DNA of 64,000 nucleotides from contig NZ_JAPFQN010000006.1 of assembly GCF_026241165.1 (NCBI RefSeq), forward strand, positions 434,001 to 498,000, in the 5' to 3' direction. Made by a program: the position numbers and the translations under genes. Position 1 is the first letter of the stretch, and each line of letters begins with the position of its first letter. Below, piece after piece: positions 26,797-36,007 of this stretch. The notes below the pieces were generated by a model that saw nothing but the letters and a program-made list of their open reading frames with translations, had not been told where the DNA came from and did not search any database. The DNA comes from Mangrovivirga halotolerans (GTDB lineage Bacteria; Bacteroidota; Bacteroidia; Cytophagales; Cyclobacteriaceae).

Positions 26797-28359
26797 ATGG
26801 AAAATGAAGAAAAATTATTTCAATCTATATTTGAAAGTGCAGTTGAAGGGCTAATAATTTGTAATAGAGAAGGAGAAATAGAGTTAGCCAACAAAAGGGC
26901 CGAAAGCCTTTTTGGTTATGACAAGGATGAACTTATCGGCAAAAAAATAGAATTGCTTGTTCCGGATGACCTAAAAGCAATTCACAGGGGTCATCGAAGA
27001 CAATATGCTGAAAAACCCACTAAACGAATGATGGGGGCCAATCTGGAACTTTACGGAAAAAGAAAAGACGGCAGTGAGTTTCCATTGGAAATTTCATTGA
27101 ACTATACCTCTGTCGAAAGTAAAACACTCATTGTTGCCTTTATCATTGATGTTACCTCCAGAAAAAAAATGGAAAAAGATCTGGAGAAGAATAGAAACAG
27201 GCTTGAAAAATATTCCGTTGAGCTGGAACAAAGAGTAAAACAAAGAACACTGGAACTGGAAAAATCAAATATTAACCTGATCGCTTCGCAAAAACTATTC
27301 AGAACCATTTCCAAGAATTTTCCTAACGGTACCATCAATGTTATTGATAAAAATTTCAATTACATTTTTGTTGAAGGCCAGGAGCTTCAATCCCGCGGAA
27401 TAAATAGCAAAGATCTTATAGGAAAAAAATATGTACATTATCAACCTGGTTCGGAGTTAGAAGAAAAGTTAAAAAATGCTTTGATTGGGCAAAACAGCAC
27501 CCATGAAATTAGAAGTGGAGATGAGTATTATATCACTTACATTGTGCCACTCTCTTCCGGACATGAAGGATCAATAGAGCGAATACTGATAGTAGAGAAA
27601 AATATCACACAGCAAAAAAACGCTGAAGAAAATATTCGCACATCCCTTAAAAAGGAACGCGAACTTAATGAATTGAAAAGCCGATTTGTCTCAATGGCTT
27701 CTCACGAATTCAGAACTCCGTTAAGTACTATTTTGAGCTCTGCCTCACTACTGGATAAATATTTTGACCTCGGCAATAAAGAAAAAAAAGAAAAGCACAT
27801 TACGAAAATTAAATCATCAGTCAATAATCTGATTAATTTGCTCAATGACTTTCTTTCTCTTGACAAAATCGAAGAGGGCATAATTACCCCCAGCTTTCAT
27901 CAGTTTAACCTTAAAAAATTAATTGAGGATATCCTGGATGAACTACAAGAATCTTTGAAACCTGGTCAGGAAATAAATTTCAAATATAAGATCGGTGAAC
28001 ACGTTATTTTAGATAAACAGTTAGTTAAGAATATTTTTATAAATTTAATTTCTAATGCGGTAAAATACTCGCCCGTAGATAAACCTATTCTCGTTTCAGT
28101 TTACAAAGAGCAAGATTTAATTATTTTTGAAGTATCCGATCAAGGCATCGGTATTCCCAAGGAAGATATGAAGCATTTATTCCAACGTTTTTTCAGAGCA
28201 CATAATGCCAGTAATATCGAAGGTACCGGCCTTGGATTAAATATTGTAAAAAAATATGTGGAAATGATGGGTGGTAATATAAGTTGCGTTAGTGAAGAAG
28301 GATTTGGCACTACATTTAAAATCTTTCTTGAAGAAAAAGTTGTTGAAAAACCTGAGTAA
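26797..28359 (+). CDS. PAS-domain sensor histidine kinase, FixL-like first PAS
   Basis: From ATG 26797 the product has 520 residues. Order: a PAS domain (about 6-125) that aligns without gaps over its F-helix region with the FixL haem PAS as I recall it (H63 at the FixL haem-histidine position, GKRKDG following), a coiled coil (about 128-165), a second PAS-like region (about 170-275), HisKA with SHEFRTPLS (phosphorylated H303), and HATPase_c with NLISNAVKYSP, DQGIGIPKED and GTGLGLNIV. There are no membrane helices, so it is a cytosolic sensor. The gene lies 11 bases ahead of its likely partner response regulator. Confidence 0.9.
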   Translation: MENEEKLFQSIFESAVEGLIICNREGEIELANKRAESLFGYDKDELIGKKIELLVPDDLKAIHRGHRRQYAEKPTKRMMGANLELYGKRKDGSEFPLEISLNYTSVESKTLIVAFIIDVTSRKKMEKDLEKNRNRLEKYSVELEQRVKQRTLELEKSNINLIASQKLFRTISKNFPNGTINVIDKNFNYIFVEGQELQSRGINSKDLIGKKYVHYQPGSELEEKLKNALIGQNSTHEIRSGDEYYITYIVPLSSGHEGSIERILIVEKNITQQKNAEENIRTSLKKERELNELKSRFVSMASHEFRTPLSTILSSASLLDKYFDLGNKEKKEKHITKIKSSVNNLINLLNDFLSLDKIEEGIITPSFHQFNLKKLIEDILDELQESLKPGQEINFKYKIGEHVILDKQLVKNIFINLISNAVKYSPVDKPILVSVYKEQDLIIFEVSDQGIGIPKEDMKHLFQRFFRAHNASNIEGTGLGLNIVKKYVEMMGGNISCVSEEGFGTTFKIFLEEKVVEKPE

Positions 28360-28370
28360 TTAATATTTCT

Positions 28371-29420
28371 ATGAAAACAATCCTGGTAATTGAAGATAAT
28401 GAAGGAGTAAGGGAAAATATTTCAGAAATTCTCGAACTATCTAATTATTATGTTAAACAGGCTCCAAATGGAATCGAAGGTGTTAAGATTGCGAAAAGCA
28501 GTAAGGTAGACCTGATCTTATGTGATATTATGATGCCTGAACTCGATGGTTATGGTGTTCTGCATATGTTGAATAAAGATCCCAAAACATCTGCAATTCC
28601 GTTTATTTTCCTTACCGCTAAAACTGAAAAAGGCGATATTCGAAAAGGAATGAATCTTGGAGCAGACGACTATCTTACAAAGCCATTCGACGATACTGAA
28701 TTACTTGAAGCAGTAGAAATCCGCTTAAAAAAGGCTGAAGCCATAGGTAAAATTCAGGATGGAGGTAAACCAGGGATTGAAAAACTTCTTGAAAAGGCTG
28801 AACTAAGCGGAATGCTGAAGGATTTAAGTAGCAATTTCAAAACCAGGCATTATCGTAAAGGTGATCGGATTTTCACAGAAGGAGATCTGTTAAATTATTT
28901 ATTCTTAATTCAATCTGGAAAAATAAAAACCACAATGATCAATGACGATGGTAAAGAATACATTGTGGACATTCATAATGAAGGAGACCTCCTTGGTATC
29001 GAAAGTATTATTGATAACATAGAAAGCAAAACAAGTGCTGAAGTCCTTGACGAGGCAGACATCTACCTGATTCCAAGAGCAGACTTTAATGAAATTTTAG
29101 CGTCAAATCGTGAATTGGCAAATAAATTCATTAAAGTTCTTTCACACAACATTATTGAGAAGGAAGAGAAACTATTAAAACTGGCTTATGATACCGTGAG
29201 AAAGCGTGTTGCAGATGCGTTAATAGTTTTCAAGGAGAAGAATGAAGATGCTGAATTACTTAAAGTTTCGAGGGAGGATATTGCAAATGCAGTAGGAACA
29301 AGTACAGAATCAGTGATAAGGACCTTGTCTGAATTTAAGAAAGACGGATATATCGAAATCGACAAAAAAGGGGTGATTAAGTTCTTACATCCTGAAAAAA
29401 TAAAGGAAATAAGATTTTAA
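28371..29420 (+). CDS. Response regulator with CRP/FNR-type DNA-binding output
   Basis: The 349-residue protein joins a receiver domain (1-122; phosphoacceptor D52 in LCDIMMPE, K102-region LTKPFD) to a cNMP-binding-like domain (about 145-260) and a Crp-type winged helix (about 275-345). The recognition helix TSTESVIRTL has E313 and R317 where CRP/FNR proteins read the GA of the half-site. The arginine that binds cyclic nucleotide phosphate in CRP is not evident, and the N-terminal FNR cysteines are absent. It probably receives phosphate from the adjacent kinase and binds ATGA-N6-TCAT sites (inference). Confidence 0.9.
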   Translation: MKTILVIEDNEGVRENISEILELSNYYVKQAPNGIEGVKIAKSSKVDLILCDIMMPELDGYGVLHMLNKDPKTSAIPFIFLTAKTEKGDIRKGMNLGADDYLTKPFDDTELLEAVEIRLKKAEAIGKIQDGGKPGIEKLLEKAELSGMLKDLSSNFKTRHYRKGDRIFTEGDLLNYLFLIQSGKIKTTMINDDGKEYIVDIHNEGDLLGIESIIDNIESKTSAEVLDEADIYLIPRADFNEILASNRELANKFIKVLSHNIIEKEEKLLKLAYDTVRKRVADALIVFKEKNEDAELLKVSREDIANAVGTSTESVIRTLSEFKKDGYIEIDKKGVIKFLHPEKIKEIRF

Positions 29421-29424
29421 AAAT

Positions 29425-29448
29425 AAAGCCGGCTAAACAGCCGGCTTT
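29425..29448. terminator. Bidirectional terminator between the CRP-type regulator and glyS
   Basis: A perfect 10-base stem AAAGCCGGCT / AGCCGGCTTT with a 4-base loop lies between convergent genes and is flanked by A-rich and T-rich sequence, so it can serve both. Confidence 0.88.
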
Positions 29449-29452
29449 CATT

Positions 29453-31003
29453 TTATATAAGTTTTTTCAAAAGGGAATTTATTGACACTCTTTCATTAAT
29501 CTCTTCTTGAATCTTATCAATTGGTATCCTTACCTGCTCTAGCGAATCCCTTTCTCTTATTGTCACCATATTATCTTCAAGGCTTTCATAGTCTACAGTA
29601 ATACAATATGGAGTGCCAATGGCATCTTGTCTTCGGTATCTTTTGCCGATGGCATCTTTTACATCAATCTGAATATTATGATCTAATTTCAACAAGTTAG
29701 CTATTTCTCTGGCTTTTTCTGGCAGTCCATCCTTATTAACTAATGGCAAAACAGCTACTTTATAAGGTGCAAGAGGAGCCGGTATTTTCATTACAGTTCT
29801 CGAACTTCCATCTTCAAGAGTTTCCTCAGTATATGCGTGAGCTAAAACACTCAATACCATTCGGTCAAGTCCAATAGAAGTTTCAATCACATATGGAACA
29901 TAACTTTCATTGTCTTTTGGATCAAAAAACTGCAGTTTCTTTCCAGAAAACTCTTCATGAGCTTTAAGGTCAAAATCTGTTCTTGAATGAATTCCTTCAA
30001 GCTCTTTAAAGCCCATAGGAAAATCAAATTCTATATCACTTGCAGCATTAGCATAATGAGCCAGTTTAATATGATCATGGAATCGATAATTTTCTTCACC
30101 CATTCCTAAAGCCAGGTGCCATTTCATTCTAAACTCTTTCCACTGACCGTAATATTTCATCTCCTCACCAGGCTTAACAAAATATTGCATCTCCATCTGC
30201 TCAAATTCCCTCATTCTGAAGATGAACTGACGGGCAATGATCTCATTTCTAAATGCTTTACCAATCTGTGCAATTCCAAAAGGTAGTTTTAAGCGTCCCG
30301 TTTTTTGGACATTTAAAAAATTGACAAATATTCCCTGCGCAGTTTCCGGTCTTAAATAAATTTTATTTGCCCCTTCTGATAATGAGCCTATCTCAGTATT
30401 AAACATCAGGTTAAACTGTCGTACATCAGTCCAGTTTTTACTTCCTGAAATAGGGCAAGCAATTCCAAGATCTTCTATTAATTTCTTCAGGTCGGCAAGA
30501 TCTCCTTCAAGCCCATTTTTTAATCTGGCTTTTATCGTTTCAATCTCACCAAGATACCGCTGAACCCTTGGGTTAGTTTCCATGAACATTTTGCGATCGA
30601 AATCATCGAACCTCTTTGCAGCTTTAGTGACCTCTTTTTCTATTTTCCCCTCAATTTTGGCAATTTGATCCTCAACCAAAACATCGGCTCTATACCGTTT
30701 TTTAGAGTCTTTGTTGTCAATCAGCGGATCATTAAAAGCATCAACGTGCCCAGAAGCCTTCCAGGTTGTAGGATGCATAAAAATTGCTGAATCTATCCCA
30801 ACAATATTCTCATGCAACTGAACCATTGATTTCCACCAATAACTCTTAATGTTATTTTTCAATTCTGAACCGAGCTGGCCATAATCATATACTGCACTAA
30901 GTCCATCATATATTTCACTTGACTGAAAAATAAATCCGTATTCTTTTGCATGAGAAGCAACCTTCTTAAGGAGTTCTCCTTTTTGATTGTTTTGATTTGC
31001 CAT
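29453..31003 (-). CDS. glyS: Glycyl-tRNA synthetase (dimeric, eukaryote/archaea type)
   Basis: The 516-residue class II enzyme charges tRNA-Gly. It shows the N-terminal GFIFQSSEIYDGLSAVYDYG, SGHVDAFNDPL, motif 2 AFRNEIIARQFIFRMREFEQME, motif 3 ETSIGLDRMVLSVL and a C-terminal anticodon-binding domain with KAREIANLLK. This is the single-chain alpha2 type used by Bacteroidota, not the alpha2beta2 GlyQS pair. A minus-strand TATCTTTG at 31009-31016 lies just 5 bases upstream of the start; if it is the -7 element, the message would be nearly leaderless or start further in. Confidence 0.95.
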   Translation of the reverse strand: MANQNNQKGELLKKVASHAKEYGFIFQSSEIYDGLSAVYDYGQLGSELKNNIKSYWWKSMVQLHENIVGIDSAIFMHPTTWKASGHVDAFNDPLIDNKDSKKRYRADVLVEDQIAKIEGKIEKEVTKAAKRFDDFDRKMFMETNPRVQRYLGEIETIKARLKNGLEGDLADLKKLIEDLGIACPISGSKNWTDVRQFNLMFNTEIGSLSEGANKIYLRPETAQGIFVNFLNVQKTGRLKLPFGIAQIGKAFRNEIIARQFIFRMREFEQMEMQYFVKPGEEMKYYGQWKEFRMKWHLALGMGEENYRFHDHIKLAHYANAASDIEFDFPMGFKELEGIHSRTDFDLKAHEEFSGKKLQFFDPKDNESYVPYVIETSIGLDRMVLSVLAHAYTEETLEDGSSRTVMKIPAPLAPYKVAVLPLVNKDGLPEKAREIANLLKLDHNIQIDVKDAIGKRYRRQDAIGTPYCITVDYESLEDNMVTIRERDSLEQVRIPIDKIQEEINERVSINSLLKKLI

Positions 31004-31104
31004 AGTCGCAAAGATAGAAAGGCAGAGTATTTTCTACTACCTATGTTAATAAAAAGTGGTCTTAATTTAATTTTTGATAATAAACCTTATAGATTTTTAA
31101 ATCC

Positions 31105-33525
31105 TTATAGGGTCAGGCCTGCTGTTATCGACATATTAAAACCATCTGCAGGGATAATACCAGGCCCTGGATAGGCAACGGCTCTCCTTGTGAAATAATA
31201 ATTATTGGTCAAATTATTAATCCCTAGTGTGAAATCCCATTTTTTGACTTTATAAGTGGTAGTGAAGTCTAATGTGTAATATGCAGGAATTTCTCCAACA
31301 ACAGCCTCAGGTGTCTGGGTTGCGTTGGACGCATCTGAGTATTGTTGTCCGACATAGTTAAACTGAATGGTCGATTTTAAATTTCTATAGGCAAGATTAA
31401 ACCCTCCTCTGAATATCATTTCAGGAACAAATTCTACTTGTTTTCCATCATATGTGTTGTTCTCCTGGCTTTGGTATCTTGCTCTAAGTAAAGTTAAATT
31501 AGAGAATAGACTTAACCCGTCATTAACAGAGGGCTCAGATCCAAGACTTAATAGTTTATATTCAAAATATGATTCAATACCAACGTGAATAGCATCTGCA
31601 ATATTTGTTCTTTCACGATAAACCCTGAAGTTTTCTGTGTCGACTCGTTGTACGGATCCAATTTTGTCATTGTATGATAAAAAGAATGCCGTTACCTCTC
31701 CGGAAAACCTTTTATCTTTTGCATACCTGATTCCAAGGTCAAGATTATAGCCTGTTTCATCCTGCATATCAGGATCTATGCGAACACTGGGATTGTCAAT
31801 TCTAAGATCACTAAATCTTACAGGTCGATAATTTTGAGCATAATTTGCATATAACTCTAAATTATCTTTGAATTTATAACTAAGGCCAAGTCCGGCAAGC
31901 CAGAGGCTGCGTTCATAAATTTTTTCTTCCTCCCTGATGATAGGTTCTAAAATATTTGTCGTAACATCCTTATAGGTTCCTTCAGAAATAGTACGAATAT
32001 GCTCAAAGCGAAGACCTGGGGTTACACTAAACTTATCAGTAATATTCAATACATTTTCAGCAAAAAAGGAATAATTCTTTCCGGGATGGACAAAGTCTGA
32101 ACTTAAGGAATCAGGGTTAACGAAATTAAAATCAGGTTCACTTGATTTACTAGCCTCTCCCTGTTGCTGGTAGGTAGTTCCTTTATAATAACGACCTCCG
32201 ATTAGCAAAACTGATTTACTACCAAAGGCATTGTAGTGTTGAAGTATGCGAGCTTCTCCGCCTATGTTTTTAAACTCTCCATCTATTAGACTTCGTGGTT
32301 CATCAGGGTTATCAGGCCTGTCTATTCGTTGCAAATTTCCTAAAGCTTTCCTGGATGAAATCAAGCCGAATGACCGTATGTTCAGTTTGGTTTGAGGCCC
32401 AATTCTTGTTTCCAACTTCACAGAAAACAAATTCCAATTAACTTTAAACCAATTACGTTCTCTGTTAGATTGTTTTGGGTCATTTAAAAACTGTCTGTCG
32501 GTTACACCTCCTGGCTGTTGTGACAAATAACTCATATTGGTATAATCAACCTTCAATTGAGTATCAGAAGAAAACTTATACCCGAGAGTTATATATGTAT
32601 TGCTACTTTCAAAATCTGAGTTGCATCGCCAGCAATCACCTACAGTGTACCTGTTATATACATAATAATTTAGTTTTTTGTCAAAAACAGTACCACCTAC
32701 GCTATTAAAACTATTATAATAACCCAGAGTATTATATGTTTGCTGTGTTTTAAACTCAATTTCCTTATCATCAGGCCCATCTTTCATTACGAAATTTACT
32801 AGACCTCCAAATTGAGGACCATATTGTAATCCAGCAGCTCCGCGCACGATTTCTATCCGCTCAACACCTTGCAAAGCCGGAGAGTAATAAGTTTCAGGAT
32901 ACCCAAGAGCATCTGCCGCAATATCATATCCATTCTGTCTTGTATTAAAATTTGCAGTTCGATCCGGACTTAAGCCTCTTCCTCCAACACCGATCTGAAG
33001 ACCCGCACAATCACTTTCCCAAATATTTATTCCTGTAATGCTTCTGAAAACCTGTCTTGCATTATTTGATGCTTTATCTGCAACTACATTTTCAAGAACT
33101 ATTACTTCATTCTTTTTAGCCTCATAAATTCCAAAGTTATCTACCGCTTCAAGGCGTGTTAATGCTCTATCATTTTCTCTCTTTGCTGAAACCACGACTT
33201 CATCGAGAGATTCATCCAAGTTCTTAAGCTTTATTTTAAGTCCTTTCAGGTTCTTATCAATTACTAATTCCTTTTTAAAAGTTTTGTATCCGGGTAAAAA
33301 GGTAGCAAGGGTATATTTGCCTCCGGGAATATTTTCTAATTCAAATTTTCCTTGAACATTTGTACTTGTGCTAAATGAAGTATTTTCGAGAAATACCTGA
33401 ACCGAAATTGCCTCAGTATTATCCTCTGCAAGAACCACCGTTCCGGTTATACTATATTTTTCCTGACTTTTAACAGTCAGAAAGCATATAAAAAAGAAAA
33501 AGAAAATTAAGTTAACTTTTTTCAT
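31105..33525 (-). CDS. TonB-dependent outer-membrane receptor, FecA-like
   Basis: The product begins MKKVNLIFFFFFICFLTVKS, a signal peptide; I chose ATG 33525 (806 residues) over upstream codons at 33537 and 33543. After it come a carboxypeptidase-regulatory-like domain (about 20-105: TGTVVLAEDNTEAISVQVFLENT), the TonB plug (about 115-245, with GVERIEIVRGAAGLQYGPQFGGLVNFV) and a 22-strand barrel ending in an aromatic-rich C-terminus. It takes up ferric or other metal complexes across the outer membrane. Its start overlaps the end of the HTTM gene by 14 bases, as the last gene of a four-gene operon. Confidence 0.9.
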   Translation of the reverse strand: MKKVNLIFFFFFICFLTVKSQEKYSITGTVVLAEDNTEAISVQVFLENTSFSTSTNVQGKFELENIPGGKYTLATFLPGYKTFKKELVIDKNLKGLKIKLKNLDESLDEVVVSAKRENDRALTRLEAVDNFGIYEAKKNEVIVLENVVADKASNNARQVFRSITGINIWESDCAGLQIGVGGRGLSPDRTANFNTRQNGYDIAADALGYPETYYSPALQGVERIEIVRGAAGLQYGPQFGGLVNFVMKDGPDDKEIEFKTQQTYNTLGYYNSFNSVGGTVFDKKLNYYVYNRYTVGDCWRCNSDFESSNTYITLGYKFSSDTQLKVDYTNMSYLSQQPGGVTDRQFLNDPKQSNRERNWFKVNWNLFSVKLETRIGPQTKLNIRSFGLISSRKALGNLQRIDRPDNPDEPRSLIDGEFKNIGGEARILQHYNAFGSKSVLLIGGRYYKGTTYQQQGEASKSSEPDFNFVNPDSLSSDFVHPGKNYSFFAENVLNITDKFSVTPGLRFEHIRTISEGTYKDVTTNILEPIIREEEKIYERSLWLAGLGLSYKFKDNLELYANYAQNYRPVRFSDLRIDNPSVRIDPDMQDETGYNLDLGIRYAKDKRFSGEVTAFFLSYNDKIGSVQRVDTENFRVYRERTNIADAIHVGIESYFEYKLLSLGSEPSVNDGLSLFSNLTLLRARYQSQENNTYDGKQVEFVPEMIFRGGFNLAYRNLKSTIQFNYVGQQYSDASNATQTPEAVVGEIPAYYTLDFTTTYKVKKWDFTLGINNLTNNYYFTRRAVAYPGPGIIPADGFNMSITAGLTL

Positions 33526-34876
33526 CAACACGTTCATTATCAAATGGTAAAACCCATTGTTTAGGTTTCCAGCTGTCTTTTAACTCACTTAAATCGACCG
33601 TTGGGTCAATAAATAGTTTGGATCTCCGACCATTTAATGTTACATAAACATCGGCGGTAACACGCAGGTCGTTTTTATTATACCTTTCTTTATAAATATT
33701 TTTCAAATAATCAGCATATTGTATAATAAAGTCAGGTTGCGTTGCCATCATCTTTTCCTGGAAAGGGGTGAGAAATTCACTATTATTAACAACAGTATAT
33801 TTCCCGGTCTCTTTATTATGAATATAAAAAGTGGCATAGCCAGCTTTTTCCATTAACATAACTCTCCAGGAAAACCGATATCCTTGTTCTGTCCAGAAAA
33901 GCTTCCCATCATATAAAGAATATCTAAAAGGAAAGACAATCTGAAATAAAAAATATACTGATAAAGCGAGGACAGAGATCTTAGGTAGCCTGGAATTATA
34001 AGTTTGCGAATCAATATTATCAAAACGTCTACCCAGAAAAATGATCTTATCATGATATTTAGCAGGAAAGAATATCAATGTAAGCATGATCATTATATAT
34101 GGAAACATTCCAATTTGGAATAAAGCAGCAGTCGTAACATGAAATACTATTACCGCAAAATATGCAAACAAGCGTGTCCTTTTATAACTCAATGCAAAAG
34201 GAACAAAAAGATCATAAATGGCACCAAACCAACTAAATAAATATGCTGCGGAAGTATATTTTAAAAACTCTCCTAAAACGGGCAAATTAGATTTTGCAGG
34301 TAACCATATTTTTAAAGGCATAGCGTTGACTAGCCAGTCATAATTTAATTTAGCCACTCCAGCCATAAAATATACGATCCCTAATTGTAACTGGATTACT
34401 ACAATAGGCCATCTGGAAATTTGATCTGTTTTGATTCCTGGCCAGATAAAAGTATCCATAGATAGATAACGGTTAGCCGGAAACCATATCATTAAAAAAG
34501 CCATTAGGCTAATAAAATAATAATGGTTTAAATAATATGTTGCATCTAATAGCTCGAAATAAGTAAACAGTATAAAGAAAGCAACTGCTGAAAACCGATA
34601 AAAAAGACCTAATGTTATTCCTACTGCTGATAATAATAATAGTGAATATAAGCTATATAACATTAGGGGAGAAGATGGTTCCTCAATCCAATAGAAACCA
34701 AAAAATTTAAAATGGAAATCAGGTGAAATATAAAACTCTTCAACCCAACCATTCATGTAAAACCTAATAATACTAAAAACCATTACTGCTCCAAACAAAA
34801 CCCGGAAGGTAATGAGTGGAGCAATACTGGAAGGCTGTTCAAGCCAGCTTCTAATATTTTTAAGATGTTTAATCAT
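33512..34876 (-). CDS. HTTM-domain integral membrane protein
   Basis: The 454-residue protein has about eight membrane helices in residues 15-300 and a soluble C-terminal part. The conserved segment YYLNHYYFISLMAFLMIWFPA and RWPIVVIQLQLGIVYFMAGVAKLNYDWL are typical of the HTTM family, related to vitamin K-dependent gamma-carboxylase. The bacterial role is not established, but the family often sits between imelysin-like and TonB receptor genes in Bacteroidota, as here. It follows the imelysin gene by 5 bases and overlaps the receptor gene. Confidence 0.85.
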   Translation of the reverse strand: MIKHLKNIRSWLEQPSSIAPLITFRVLFGAVMVFSIIRFYMNGWVEEFYISPDFHFKFFGFYWIEEPSSPLMLYSLYSLLLLSAVGITLGLFYRFSAVAFFILFTYFELLDATYYLNHYYFISLMAFLMIWFPANRYLSMDTFIWPGIKTDQISRWPIVVIQLQLGIVYFMAGVAKLNYDWLVNAMPLKIWLPAKSNLPVLGEFLKYTSAAYLFSWFGAIYDLFVPFALSYKRTRLFAYFAVIVFHVTTAALFQIGMFPYIMIMLTLIFFPAKYHDKIIFLGRRFDNIDSQTYNSRLPKISVLALSVYFLFQIVFPFRYSLYDGKLFWTEQGYRFSWRVMLMEKAGYATFYIHNKETGKYTVVNNSEFLTPFQEKMMATQPDFIIQYADYLKNIYKERYNKNDLRVTADVYVTLNGRRSKLFIDPTVDLSELKDSWKPKQWVLPFDNERVDEKS

Positions 34877-34881
34877 AAAGC

Positions 34882-35997
34882 TTAATCGCCATCATTATCT
34901 GCATAGGATATACTAATTCCCATCACACTAGGCATATCACTTTTCATGAAAATTATCTGCTTTTGAAGCAACAGGTATAATTGATCGCATGCATTATAGT
35001 TAGTTTCAACTTTTGTCTTAAGCGGATCACCCACAATATGGGACTGATCAATCGCGGCCTGAAAATTCGTTGACATTACCTCTGCAAGATCATTACTTTC
35101 TATTACATCTGTTGCTCCTAATTCCTTTAAATAGTTACTCAGGGATAACTGGCCTTCAACACCGTCCTTAGTTCTACCCTCGAAAAGATATTTATAGGCT
35201 GTAATATTTTCAGTTAATAATTCTGTGGAGTAACCGGCGTAATACGCTTCCGTTCTGTCTGGTAAAAGCGCACCCTCACTTCTCTTACCTAATGGAATAC
35301 CCAGTTTTTTATCCCGGGTAGTTGATTCCCAGTACTTATTGATTTCATTAATTAAAATAGACAATGATGAACCAGCGTCGGTACCAGCTCTTGACTCTGA
35401 AGCATATTGATCAATATAACTCGCCCAATTCTGAGTAGTTAAGCTAGCTTTTGATAAAATCAGACTTGAGATTGCTTTTAAATATTGACCTCTGGCAGGT
35501 GAGTTGATAAAGGAGTTAATAATCTCTTCATCAGAGAGCCCATTTCCATATAAAAGATAACCCATCGCTTTAAACCCTCTGGCGTTTGCTTGTGCCAGTG
35601 ATTCCAATTGAAAGTTTTCATTGAGAATGTTTTGCTCAATATTTGACTCTATAATGAGATATTCATTAACTATTGAAAGCAACCCTTGATTCAACGAAGG
35701 ACCGAAGTTGTACATCGCGCACCATTGCCAGCTCATTCTGGCATTTTTTAGATCCGCTCTTAATGTGTTTAAACCTTCAACTGTAGGGTTTCCTGTAAAT
35801 GTGGTGACTGATTGGTCAAGCAAAGAGGTGGTAGAAGAAAAATTTTCAAATGATGGGACAATTATTTCTTCCGCGGTATAAAGATTTAACCCTTGTCTGT
35901 CATAATTATCCACAATATTTTCATCATTGCTGCAGGAAAAAACTCCCGCAGCAATGATGATATAAAAAAGTATGTTTACTCTTCGCAATAAACTCAT
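34882..35997 (-). CDS. Imelysin-family lipoprotein lacking the GxHxxE motif
   Basis: The 371-residue product has a lipoprotein signal (FSCSND, lipidated C22) and an imelysin/peptidase M75-like helical body (NLYTAEEIIVPSFENFSSTTSLL, then ARMSWQWCAMYNFGP). At the place of the metal-binding GxHxxE motif it reads GFKAMGYLLYG (G141, K143, G146), so the histidine and glutamate are missing. Family members are outer-membrane or periplasmic iron-uptake proteins, and the M75 peptidase activity is doubtful for most. It is the second gene of the operon, between the DUF4856 lipoprotein and HTTM protein. Confidence 0.85.
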   Translation of the reverse strand: MSLLRRVNILFYIIIAAGVFSCSNDENIVDNYDRQGLNLYTAEEIIVPSFENFSSTTSLLDQSVTTFTGNPTVEGLNTLRADLKNARMSWQWCAMYNFGPSLNQGLLSIVNEYLIIESNIEQNILNENFQLESLAQANARGFKAMGYLLYGNGLSDEEIINSFINSPARGQYLKAISSLILSKASLTTQNWASYIDQYASESRAGTDAGSSLSILINEINKYWESTTRDKKLGIPLGKRSEGALLPDRTEAYYAGYSTELLTENITAYKYLFEGRTKDGVEGQLSLSNYLKELGATDVIESNDLAEVMSTNFQAAIDQSHIVGDPLKTKVETNYNACDQLYLLLQKQIIFMKSDMPSVMGISISYADNDGD

Positions 35998-36007
35998 AAT
36001 AAAGATA

